From NCBI GenBank assembly GCA_900320035.1, contig ONQU01000066.1:1-5556 (forward strand): 5,556 nucleotides of DNA, given 5' to 3'. Positions within the stretch are counted from its first letter, which is position 1; every line of letters begins with the position of its first letter. Under the pieces are notes generated by a model, which was given only the letters and a program-made list of their open reading frames with translations, was not told where the DNA came from and did not search any database. This DNA is from an uncultured Rhodospirillaceae bacterium (GTDB lineage: Bacteria > Pseudomonadota > Alphaproteobacteria > RF32 > CAG-239). Made by a program: the position numbers and the translations under genes. This document shows, piece after piece, positions 1 to 5,460 of this stretch.

Positions 1-137
1 GCGGTAATTTCTGAAATTTCCGCCTTTGCCGGCAAAGCCAACGCAAACAAACCCAAATTAAGCAATGCACACTTTTTCAGCACACTGCGATATTGATTTG
101 TTAATAGTCCCAATGCAGATTTACTATATTTCAACAT
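1..137 (-). CDS. Exported protein, N-terminal fragment only (signal peptide)
   Basis: This frame opens with ATG at 137-135 and stays open to the window edge, giving about 45 residues of a protein that continues outside. A Shine-Dalgarno AAGGAA (minus strand, 150-145) sits 7 bases before the ATG, which supports the start. The visible residues form a signal peptide with an unusually long n-region of about 22 residues (basic residues K3, K6, R17, K21, K22). A hydrophobic core follows at about residues 24-35 (ALLNLGLFALAL), then a cleavage site after A39 (PAKA before EISEI). The mature protein is therefore probably periplasmic, outer-membrane or secreted. Too little of the mature part is visible to name a family. 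It is transcribed divergently from the small hydrophilic protein at 344-754. I am confident that it is a coding start with a signal peptide, but not about its function. Confidence 0.72.
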   Translation of the reverse strand, partial: MLKYSKSALGLLTNQYRSVLKKCALLNLGLFALALPAKAEISEIT

Positions 138-330
138 ATTGTTATTCCTTTTCTTATGATTGTTACGCAACTCATATATGACCGAATTGTGGCTTTTAAA
201 GTGTTCCAAATGCAAAAAGCGCGGTTTATTATCAAAATCAATGTGGCATATTTTCTTATTTGGTTAGCGCCAAAGTCTTATTTTATTTATGCAAAACATC
301 ATTATCTATAGTGTGTTCTTACAATTTTAT

Positions 331-336
331 AAGGAG
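331..336 (+). promoter_or_regulatory. Ribosome binding site that fixes the start at 344
   Basis: AAGGAG lies 7 bases before the ATG at 344. It is a near-perfect anti-16S match and rules out the longer reading that would start at TTG 260, which has no such site. The 5' region before it is very AT-rich. The best -10-like hexamer is TATAGT at 307-312 (5 of 6 consensus bases), but no convincing -35 box stands 16-18 bases upstream of it. Confidence 0.8.
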
Positions 337-343
337 AAATTTT

Positions 344-754
344 ATGACAGAACATACGACATCTCAACAATCTGCCGCAGCGGCAGAACACACACCTCAC
401 GCTTGCCAGCATAAATCCGAAGATTCTGCTTTATGGCGTGAAACCAAAGAATCCGGGCATCGTGCTGCCGAAAAAAACGGTAGTATGTGGGAATCTACTA
501 AAGATGTAACCTCTGATGTTTGGGAAAAAACTAAAGAAGTCGGGAGCGATGCTTGGAATGCCACCAAAAATTTTGCCGGCCATGTCGGTAATGCTCTTAC
601 CGGCCATGATGATGACGATGATGAAGAAATTGAAGCATATTACACCGAAACTGATTATTTAGATGATGAAGAAAACGAACATCTGAATAAAACTAATAAA
701 CGCATCAATGATGAGTATGAAAATATACATCATGCGAGCGAAAATCGTCATTAA
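344..754 (+). CDS. Small hydrophilic protein with Trp/Thr-Lys 11-mer repeats and acidic tail
   Basis: This is a 136-residue protein with no signal peptide and no membrane segment, so it is probably cytoplasmic. I do not recognise a named family. Residues 1-30 are polar, with an Ala run (11-14) and a His/Cys cluster (H16, H19, C21, H23). Residues 31-81 carry repeats built on W-x-x-T-K, with Trp at 31, 49, 60 and 71; the last three are exactly 11 residues apart. This pattern resembles the amphipathic 11-mer helices of group 3 LEA-like and other stress-associated proteins. Residues 88-112 are strongly acidic (five Asp in a row at 89-93, then Glu/Asp-rich with Tyr). The C-terminus is polar and ends in His-rich sequence. 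A strong Shine-Dalgarno precedes it and a clear terminator follows, so it is probably monocistronic. A protective, membrane-surface-binding or stress role is inferred from composition only. Confidence 0.85.
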   Translation: MTEHTTSQQSAAAAEHTPHACQHKSEDSALWRETKESGHRAAEKNGSMWESTKDVTSDVWEKTKEVGSDAWNATKNFAGHVGNALTGHDDDDDEEIEAYYTETDYLDDEENEHLNKTNKRINDEYENIHHASENRH

Positions 755-780
755 TTTCATTGCATATACCTTGTTTAATG

Positions 781-817
781 CCACAGTAAAACATTACATT
801 ACTGTGGTTTTATTATT
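781..817 (+). terminator. Intrinsic terminator of the 344-754 gene
   Basis: A perfect 9-bp stem (ccacagtaa at 781-789 with ttactgtgg at 799-807) encloses a 9-base loop and is followed directly by a T-rich tail (ttttattattt). It starts 26 bases after the stop codon of the small repeat protein. On the minus strand the same hairpin lies downstream of hydE but lacks a U-run, so it would end hydE transcripts poorly if at all. Confidence 0.85.
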
Positions 818-836
818 TATTTTTGAAGCATCATGA

Positions 837-1832
837 TTACTTTTTATGGCCGCCATAACCTTGACCAATGGTGCGACCAATGGCGGTTATTTTCATACCA
901 ATACAAGTGCGACAATGTAGCGGTGTATCATCAACGCAAGCCTTGTTCGGATACAATTCATAAAGTCGGCGATACTCACCTTCGGTAACATTTGGCATAA
1001 CCACATTAGCCCCCCCTTGCAAGGCCATAATTCGCCCTCTCGGGTGCAGACTTTCCATGGCTGTTGTGGCCGGAATATTGATATCGGGCAACATTAAACG
1101 CATCATAGCCATGGTGCGCAACGCTAAGTGCAAATTGTTGCCATTAGCATTTTTTAATGGTGTTTGCGGGTGAGGAATAAATGGACCGATTCCGGCCATA
1201 TCTACCTCAATCTTTTGCAAATAGAGCAAATCATCAGCTATTGAGTCAAGAGTCTGATTCGGCAATCCCACCATAATACCGGAACCAAGTTCATAACCGA
1301 TTTCTTTCAGCATCAATAAACATTCATGTCGACGTTGCCAGTTCATACCGGGATCAAGTTGGTGATATAAATTTTGGTCGGTGGTTTCAATGCGTATTAA
1401 ATAGCGATCAGCACCGGCCTCATAAAATGCTTTATAATCAGTATAATCTCGTTCACCGATACTCAATGTCAATGCAACATCGTTTTTTTTGATTTGTTCA
1501 ATAATCCGGCACATTCGAGCTTGCGTATAATACATATCTTCGCCGGATTGCAAAACCAAGGTTTTAAACCCCATATTAACGGCATTTTGTGCTGTTTGCA
1601 AAAGTTCATCTTCTTCCATGTGATATCGCGGCAAAATCTTGTTATCGCGCTGTAAACCGCAATATTGGCAATTATTTCGGCAGATATTGGAAAACTCTAT
1701 CAAACCACGCAAATGAACTTCATCACCCACATACTGATGACGAACTGCATCTGCTTGTTTTAATAGCGAGGTTTCGTTTTTTTCATCGCTCAATAAACAA
1801 ATAATTTCTTCTTTGGTATATTCTTTAATCAT
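837..1832 (-). CDS. hydE: [FeFe]-hydrogenase H-cluster maturase HydE (radical SAM)
   Basis: HydE is a radical S-adenosylmethionine enzyme that works with HydG and HydF to assemble the di-iron subcluster of [FeFe] hydrogenase in the cytoplasm. The 331-residue protein fits the family length (about 350). Key residues are the radical-SAM CxxxCxxC at C51, C55 and C58 (CRNNCQYCGL), then QSGED at 95-99 and the GIMVGLPNQT stretch at 185-194. GIGPFIPHPQTPL (214-226) is typical of HydE and separates it from BioB. C299, C307 and C310 (C-x7-C-x2-C) match the accessory Fe-S cluster site seen in Thermotoga HydE. The end, GQGYGGHKK, also fits. I chose ATG 1832; an in-frame ATG at 1880 would put 16 extra residues inside the tRNA terminator. 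No Shine-Dalgarno precedes 1832. hydF, hydG and the hydrogenase are not in this window. PylB (methylornithine synthase) is the nearest alternative and is less likely. Confidence 0.92.
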   Translation of the reverse strand: MIKEYTKEEIICLLSDEKNETSLLKQADAVRHQYVGDEVHLRGLIEFSNICRNNCQYCGLQRDNKILPRYHMEEDELLQTAQNAVNMGFKTLVLQSGEDMYYTQARMCRIIEQIKKNDVALTLSIGERDYTDYKAFYEAGADRYLIRIETTDQNLYHQLDPGMNWQRRHECLLMLKEIGYELGSGIMVGLPNQTLDSIADDLLYLQKIEVDMAGIGPFIPHPQTPLKNANGNNLHLALRTMAMMRLMLPDINIPATTAMESLHPRGRIMALQGGANVVMPNVTEGEYRRLYELYPNKACVDDTPLHCRTCIGMKITAIGRTIGQGYGGHKK

Positions 1833-1838
1833 AGGGCA

Positions 1839-1866
1839 AAAATAGCATCTCTGATTTTTTTTGCAA
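1839..1866 (-). promoter_or_regulatory. Candidate hydE promoter giving a leaderless mRNA
   Basis: On the minus strand TTGCAA (1866-1861; 4 of 6 bases match the -35 consensus) is followed after 16 bases by TATTTT (1844-1839; 4 of 6 match the -10 consensus). Counting from this -10, transcription would begin at 1832, the A of the chosen hydE start codon. It lies just downstream of the tRNA terminator, where a new promoter would be needed. Both boxes are weak in an AT-rich stretch, so this is tentative. Confidence 0.25.
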
Positions 1867-1891
1867 CAAAAAACCGCCAATAATGGCGGTT
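1866..1891 (-). terminator. Intrinsic terminator after tRNA-Arg
   Basis: On the minus strand an 8-bp stem (aaccgcca / tggcggtt, 1891-1884 with 1879-1872) closes a 4-base loop and runs into six consecutive T. It begins 9 bases after the CCA end of the tRNA. It separates the tRNA (and possibly the lipoprotein transcript) from hydE. Confidence 0.85.
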
Positions 1892-1899
1892 AATGGAAC

Positions 1900-1976
1900 T
1901 GGCGCGCTCCGGGCGATTCGAACGCCCGACCCACAGCTTAGAAGGCTGTTGCTCTATCCTGCTGAGCTAGGAGCGC
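1900..1976 (-). tRNA. tRNA-Arg (anticodon UCU)
   Basis: The minus strand folds into a complete cloverleaf. The acceptor is GCGCTCC (1976-1970) pairing with GGAGCGC (1910-1904). The D-arm has stem GCTC/GAGC. The anticodon stem is ACAGC/GCTGT with loop CTTCTAA, so the anticodon TCT is at 1942-1940 and reads AGA (and AGG by wobble). The variable loop is short, and the T-arm is GGGCG-TTCGAAT-CGCCC. Discriminator G (1903) is followed by a genome-encoded CCA (1902-1900). It lies 54 bases after the lipoprotein stop codon with no terminator between, so part of its transcription may come from there. Confidence 0.97.
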
Positions 1977-1983
1977 AACAAAC

Positions 1984-2019
1984 ATTATGTTCAATGGCAC
2001 AATTTTGCTTAATTGTCAA
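1984..2019 (-). promoter_or_regulatory. Candidate tRNA-Arg promoter elements
   Basis: A perfect -35 hexamer TTGACA is at 2019-2014 on the minus strand, in the gap between the lipoprotein gene and the tRNA. The best -10-like hexamer, CATAAT (1989-1984, 5 of 6), is 24 bases away, too far for a standard pair. At the usual 17-18 spacing only a poor match (CATTGA / ATTGAA) is present. If CATAAT is the real -10, the transcript would start next to the mature tRNA 5' end. The boxes may belong to different promoters or occur by chance. Confidence 0.3.
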
Positions 2020-2030
2020 TCAAATTTTTG

Positions 2031-2987
2031 CTATTTTTTCGGCGCCACCGGAAAAACTTGAACACCTTTATATTGCTGCATATCCGTACTGCTTGCTTGT
2101 GTTGCTTGTTTTTTATCATATTGCGCCGACGGATGATTATATTTTATCATCGTATTAACATTTGGTGCTTTACTGTCCGTAGCGGTCATTTGCCCTTTTT
2201 GAAATTGCGGCAAAGCAGTTTGTCCGTTGCCACCAAAATCTTTCGGATTCAGCGTTATTTCTTCCGGCAAACGTAAAAGCATATAACCGGAAGCACCACC
2301 GTAAGCCGGTCCGGAAACACCAATAGAATAGAAACCACCAATATAACCAAAGTCTATATCGATATAATCTATGGCAAACAAGGTCTTAATTGTGCTAATA
2401 CCAATTGTCGTCATCTTACAATCGTAGCCGTTGTCTTCTAATAGAACATTATTTACGTTTTTAGCAAAAACAACCGTTTTACTCGGGCGACAAACCGGCG
2501 TTTGCCCATTATCGGTTACCCCCCAGTTCAGCATTAAGTTAAACGCCATGGTATTTTGGTCATTGAGCGAAACATCGGCAATTTTAACGTCGTCAATATA
2601 TACATGCCCCGGCGTTACACCAATGGTTACCGGTATCGAAACATATTCCTCAATGCAAGCATGGGTATTAGCATCTGCCGCACAAACCAAAGCTTTTTGG
2701 CGTGCATTACTGTCAAACATATGTAACAGCGTGTTATAAATAAACTCTTTCGACATCGAAAGTTTTGCCGGCGCGCATTGTTTAGAACGACACACCACAA
2801 TTGATGACGGCATTTTAAGACGCGGTTGATTATCCACTGTCATACCGGCCGGCATCGTCGTCGGTTGGTAATATTGTCCCTCCGCCATATTATTATCTTG
2901 CGGAACCGACGGATAATCGTTCTGGGTATAATAGCAGCCTGATAATATCAGAGAAACTGCCGATAATAAGCCTAATTTTCTAAACAT
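2031..2987 (-). CDS. Uncharacterised outer-envelope lipoprotein
   Basis: I do not recognise a functional family. The 318-residue product begins with a lipoprotein signal peptide: basic R3 and K4, hydrophobic core at 5-15, lipobox LSGC at 15-18 with C18 as the lipidated residue. There is no Asp at +2 (Y19), so outer-membrane sorting is plausible. Residues 19-60 are a polar, Pro/Gln/Tyr-rich linker. A folded region at about 61-242 holds six cysteines (C66, C71, C102, C111, C166, C190), which may form disulfides in the periplasm. It includes beta-like stretches and a glycine/aromatic segment (DFGYIGGFYSIGVSGPAYGG, 212-231). Residues 243-318 are low-complexity Gln/Thr/Lys-rich and end in PKK. A Shine-Dalgarno GAAAGG (3000-2995) 7 bases before ATG fixes the start. 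It is divergent from the nuclease gene and followed by tRNA-Arg. A role in envelope structure or a secretion or pilus complex is possible but unproven. Confidence 0.88.
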   Translation of the reverse strand: MFRKLGLLSAVSLILSGCYYTQNDYPSVPQDNNMAEGQYYQPTTMPAGMTVDNQPRLKMPSSIVVCRSKQCAPAKLSMSKEFIYNTLLHMFDSNARQKALVCAADANTHACIEEYVSIPVTIGVTPGHVYIDDVKIADVSLNDQNTMAFNLMLNWGVTDNGQTPVCRPSKTVVFAKNVNNVLLEDNGYDCKMTTIGISTIKTLFAIDYIDIDFGYIGGFYSIGVSGPAYGGASGYMLLRLPEEITLNPKDFGGNGQTALPQFQKGQMTATDSKAPNVNTMIKYNHPSAQYDKKQATQASSTDMQQYKGVQVFPVAPKK

Positions 2988-3010
2988 CGCGATACCTTTC
3001 GCTAAAATTG

Positions 3011-3040
3011 GTTATACTTCTTTATATTGCACTTTAACAA
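3011..3040 (-). promoter_or_regulatory. Candidate promoter of the lipoprotein gene
   Basis: On the minus strand TTGTTA (3040-3035) and TATAAC (3016-3011; 5 of 6 consensus bases) are 18 bases apart. Transcription would start near 3004, leaving a leader of about 17 bases that contains the Shine-Dalgarno GAAAGG. The -35 overlaps a perfect 10-base palindrome, acaatattgt (3037-3046), in the divergent region shared with the nuclease gene. Confidence 0.4.
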
Positions 3041-3064
3041 TATTGTATGAATGAAAAGTAAAGA

Positions 3065-3092
3065 TTGCTAAAAAAAATATTTTGCGTATGAT
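3065..3092 (+). promoter_or_regulatory. Candidate promoter of the secreted nuclease gene
   Basis: TTGCTA (3065-3070) and TATGAT (3087-3092; 5 of 6 consensus bases) are 16 bases apart. The predicted start of transcription is 3099-3100, at the ATG chosen for the nuclease. This would explain why that gene has no Shine-Dalgarno sequence. An alternative ATG at 3088 lies inside the -10 hexamer and could not be on this transcript. Confidence 0.35.
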
Positions 3093-3099
3093 ACCAATT

Positions 3100-3555
3100 A
3101 TGAAAAAATTGCTTTTAATATTTTTATTGTTTTCGGATGCTGCACTGGCGGAAGTTAAAGTGATTGACGGCGATTCGCTGGAAATTAACGGTGTACGTAC
3201 GCGGCTTGACGGTATTGATGCACCGGAATTTTTCCAAACATGTTCAACCGCCGATGGGCAAGATTATGCTTGCGGACAGGAGGCAAAAATGCATCTCCAA
3301 GATTTAATCAGCAAAAATACGGTAGAATGCCACTGTTTGCCAGATTTAGATAAATATAAGCGCCAAATTTGCGAATGTTTTGTAGAAGATGTTTCTCTTA
3401 ATAAGGCAATGGTTCGAGATGGATTTGCACAAGTTTATCGCGACGAAAAATATGACGAAGATGAGGAAATTGCCGCCGCAGAGCATCGTGGTATTTGGCA
3501 AGGAAAACACATGCGGCCGGCTTTATATCGGATTCTCAATCGAAGTAAACGATAG
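3100..3555 (+). CDS. Secreted thermonuclease (staphylococcal nuclease-like domain)
   Basis: This is predicted to be a Ca-dependent sugar-nonspecific endonuclease of the SNase family, exported from the cytoplasm. The 151-residue product starts with a short signal peptide (MKKLLLIFLLFSDAALA, cleavage before E18). A single SNase fold follows. D23 and D25 (VIDGDS) and R35, D40 and E43 (TRLDGIDAPE) match the metal-binding and catalytic residues of staphylococcal nuclease. R88 in DKYKR matches its second catalytic arginine. All key residues are kept, so it is probably active. Six cysteines (48, 58, 77, 79, 91, 93) suggest disulfide stabilisation outside the cytoplasm. The C-terminal helix region with GIWQG fits the family. 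The start could also be ATG 3088 or TTG 3082; I prefer 3100 because it gives a clean signal peptide and fits the candidate promoter. It is divergent from the lipoprotein gene and convergent with accC. Likely roles are nutrient scavenging or degradation of extracellular DNA. Confidence 0.9.
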   Translation: MKKLLLIFLLFSDAALAEVKVIDGDSLEINGVRTRLDGIDAPEFFQTCSTADGQDYACGQEAKMHLQDLISKNTVECHCLPDLDKYKRQICECFVEDVSLNKAMVRDGFAQVYRDEKYDEDEEIAAAEHRGIWQGKHMRPALYRILNRSKR

Positions 3556-3631
3556 TTTTCCCCTTAGTCCCGCCTGTGCTTTTCACATTCAAGAAGGATG
3601 ACCTTTTATAAACAGCCTCTTTAATATCAAA

Positions 3632-4972
3632 TTATTTTTGGCGTTTTTTAAAATTCTCCAGCCAATGAATATCATACTGTCCGTCTAAATATTCCGGCTG
3701 GGTTATAATCTCCTGATGCAACGGAATAGTTGTATCAACCCCCATAATCACAAATTCTTCCAACGCCCGACGAAGCCGCATCAAGGCCGCATTACGCGTT
3801 GCCGCATGCACAATTAATTTAGCAATCATGCTGTCATAAAAGGGGGGAATTGTGTAGCCGGAATATATTTCCGAATCGACGCGCACGCCTAAACCACCCG
3901 GTGCGTGCCATTCTTCAATTTTTCCCGGACAAGGAATGAAAGTTTGCGGATCTTCAGCATTAATTCGACATTCAATAGCATGACCGTTAAATTTAATATC
4001 ATCTTGAGTATAACCTAGACGAGCACCGGCGGCAATACGAATTTGTTCTTTAACAATATCAATACCGGTCACAGCTTCAGTTACCGGATGCTCCACCTGC
4101 AAACGCGTATTCATTTCCATGAAATAGAACTTGCCGTCTTCATATAAAAATTCGAGCGTTCCGGCATTGCAATAACCAATTTTTGCGACCGCTTTACGCA
4201 CAATTTCACCAATTTCATGGCGTTGCTCTGCATTTAATGCCGGTGACGGACATTCTTCAATAACTTTTTGATTGTTGCGCTGAATTGAACAGTCACGTTC
4301 GCCAAGATGAACAACATTACCATACTTATCAGCCAAAATCTGCATTTCAATATGGCGTGGGTGCTGTAAAAACTTTTCCATATAAACAACATCACTCGGA
4401 AAGGAAGCTTTTGCCTCAGCTCGAGCCATTGTATATGCTTCTTCGATATCATGGTCACCAAAGGCAATTTTCATACCTTTACCACCGCCACCGTCTTTAG
4501 CTTTAATGATAACCGGATAACCGATTTTTTCAGCCCATTTTTTGGCATCTTCTAACGTCTCCAATGCCGGAGAACCTTCAGTAATCGGCAACCCTGCTTC
4601 TTTGGCGGCTTTACGCGCTGTAATTTTATCGCCCATTAAGCGCATTTGTTCCACCGTTGGGCCAATAAAACTAATACCGTGCCTTTCAACCATTTCGGCA
4701 AAATCAGCATTTTCCGAAAGAAAACCATAGCCTGGGTGAATAGCATCGGCACCGGTTATAATGGCTGCTGAAATAATTGCCGGCTTATTCAAATACGATT
4801 CGGTCGAACGCGCCGGACCAATACAAACCGCTTCATCAGCCAAGCGCACATGCATAGCATTGGCATCTGCTTCGGAATGTACAGCCACCGTACGTATCCC
4901 CATTTCGCGACATGCACGGTGAATACGCAAAGCTACTTCGCCACGATTTGCAATTAAAATTTTTTCAAACAT
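3632..4972 (-). CDS. accC: Biotin carboxylase subunit of acetyl-CoA carboxylase
   Basis: AccC uses ATP and bicarbonate to carboxylate the biotin carried by AccB, the first half-reaction of malonyl-CoA formation for fatty-acid synthesis. The 446 residues align along their length with E. coli AccC (449). The N-terminal domain begins FEKILIANRGEVALRI and contains GYGFLSENADFAE (81-93). The ATP-grasp domain has K116, K157 and the glycine loop GGGGKG (161-166), then H207 and K236. Metal ligands E274 and E286 and the catalytic loop EMNTRLQVEHPVTE (286-299, with N288, R290 and E294) follow. R336, matching the catalytic arginine R338 of E. coli, is in ECRINAEDP. Nothing essential is missing. The start is set by AAGGAA (4983-4978) 5 bases before ATG, and only 14 bases separate it from accB, so the two are co-transcribed. 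AccA and AccD are not in the window. Downstream it meets the nuclease gene tail to tail with no convincing terminator between. Confidence 0.98.
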   Translation of the reverse strand: MFEKILIANRGEVALRIHRACREMGIRTVAVHSEADANAMHVRLADEAVCIGPARSTESYLNKPAIISAAIITGADAIHPGYGFLSENADFAEMVERHGISFIGPTVEQMRLMGDKITARKAAKEAGLPITEGSPALETLEDAKKWAEKIGYPVIIKAKDGGGGKGMKIAFGDHDIEEAYTMARAEAKASFPSDVVYMEKFLQHPRHIEMQILADKYGNVVHLGERDCSIQRNNQKVIEECPSPALNAEQRHEIGEIVRKAVAKIGYCNAGTLEFLYEDGKFYFMEMNTRLQVEHPVTEAVTGIDIVKEQIRIAAGARLGYTQDDIKFNGHAIECRINAEDPQTFIPCPGKIEEWHAPGGLGVRVDSEIYSGYTIPPFYDSMIAKLIVHAATRNAALMRLRRALEEFVIMGVDTTIPLHQEIITQPEYLDGQYDIHWLENFKKRQK

Positions 4973-4986
4973 ATTTTTTCCTTGAA

Positions 4987-5451
4987 TTATTCAATAATCA
5001 CCAATGGTTCACCATATTCAACCGGATCACCGGCGGCTACCAGAATTTTTGTTACCTTACCGCTCTTGTGCGCCTTCACCGGATTAAAGGTTTTCATGGC
5101 TTCAATGAGGCAAACGGTATCGCCTTCGGTGACCATATCACCAACCTTGACATAAGCCGGTGAATTCGGATTGCTGGACAGATAAACCACCCCAACCATT
5201 GGCGATTTAACAGCATCCGGACTATTACTGTAATCTTCTATTTTAGGTTCATCGGTAATTTCTTCGATTGTCGGCTGAACTTGAGGCGATGCCATTGGTG
5301 CGGCAACAGGTGCATAAGTCGGCGCAAAACCACTATCGCGTGTTAAGGATATTTTATAAGTTTCATCTTCATAATTAAGGCCGGTCAGTTGATTTTTATC
5401 TAATATTTCTGCCAACTTGCTGATGATTTTTATATCAATAGAATTTGCCAT
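4987..5451 (-). CDS. accB: Biotin carboxyl carrier protein of acetyl-CoA carboxylase
   Basis: AccB carries the biotin that shuttles carboxyl groups between AccC and the AccAD carboxyltransferase. The 154-residue protein has the usual three parts: an N-terminal helix and strand region (about 5-40, with LAEILDKNQLTGLNYEDE), an Ala/Pro/Val/Gln-rich mobile linker (about 43-75), and a C-terminal biotinyl domain (about 80-154). The biotinylated lysine is K120 in the motif EAMKT; Thr-Phe follows, where E. coli has Met-Met, and EAMKT is common in alphaproteobacteria. The end EPLVIIE is typical. I chose ATG 5451 over the in-frame GTG 5460 because AAGGA (5467-5463) is 11 bases from the ATG but only 2 from the GTG. 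It is the first gene of the accB-accC operon. No aroQ, a frequent upstream neighbour, is present in the 100 bases visible. Confidence 0.97.
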   Translation of the reverse strand: MANSIDIKIISKLAEILDKNQLTGLNYEDETYKISLTRDSGFAPTYAPVAAPMASPQVQPTIEEITDEPKIEDYSNSPDAVKSPMVGVVYLSSNPNSPAYVKVGDMVTEGDTVCLIEAMKTFNPVKAHKSGKVTKILVAAGDPVEYGEPLVIIE

Positions 5452-5460
5452 TTTCAACAC

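Noticed and set aside
172..181. Palindrome tcatatatga between the two leftmost genes as an operator
   Set aside because: It is short and AT-only in its centre, not placed on a recognisable promoter; chance is a sufficient explanation.
260..343. N-terminal extension of the small repeat protein from TTG 260
   Set aside because: ATG 344 has a strong AAGGAG 7 bases upstream; the extension has no ribosome site and a different (hydrophobic, Cys/Phe-rich) composition.
837..1832. Biotin synthase or methylornithine synthase (PylB) instead of HydE
   Set aside because: The GIGPFIPHPQTPL stretch and the C-terminal C-x7-C-x2-C site fit HydE; no pyl or bio genes are nearby.
1833..1880. HydE start at ATG 1880
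   Set aside because: It would lie in the loop and stem of the tRNA terminator and adds 16 residues (MAVFCCKK...) not expected in HydE; ATG 1832 begins a normal HydE N-terminus.
1883..2276. Open frames on the plus strand across the tRNA and the lipoprotein 3' end
   Set aside because: They are antisense to a clear tRNA and a lipoprotein gene, have no ribosome site, and show no recognisable protein.
2431..2739. Plus-strand open frame of 102 codons
   Set aside because: It is fully inside the lipoprotein gene on the other strand, with no ribosome site; a reading-frame shadow.
3592..3607. Possible terminator between the nuclease and accC genes
   Set aside because: The stem is only 6 bp with a G-T pair, and no T-run follows on either strand.
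4234..4730. Several open frames inside accC on both strands
   Set aside because: They overlap the highly conserved biotin carboxylase gene and have no family features of their own.
5452..5460. accB start at GTG 5460
   Set aside because: The Shine-Dalgarno would be only 2 bases away; ATG 5451 has workable spacing.
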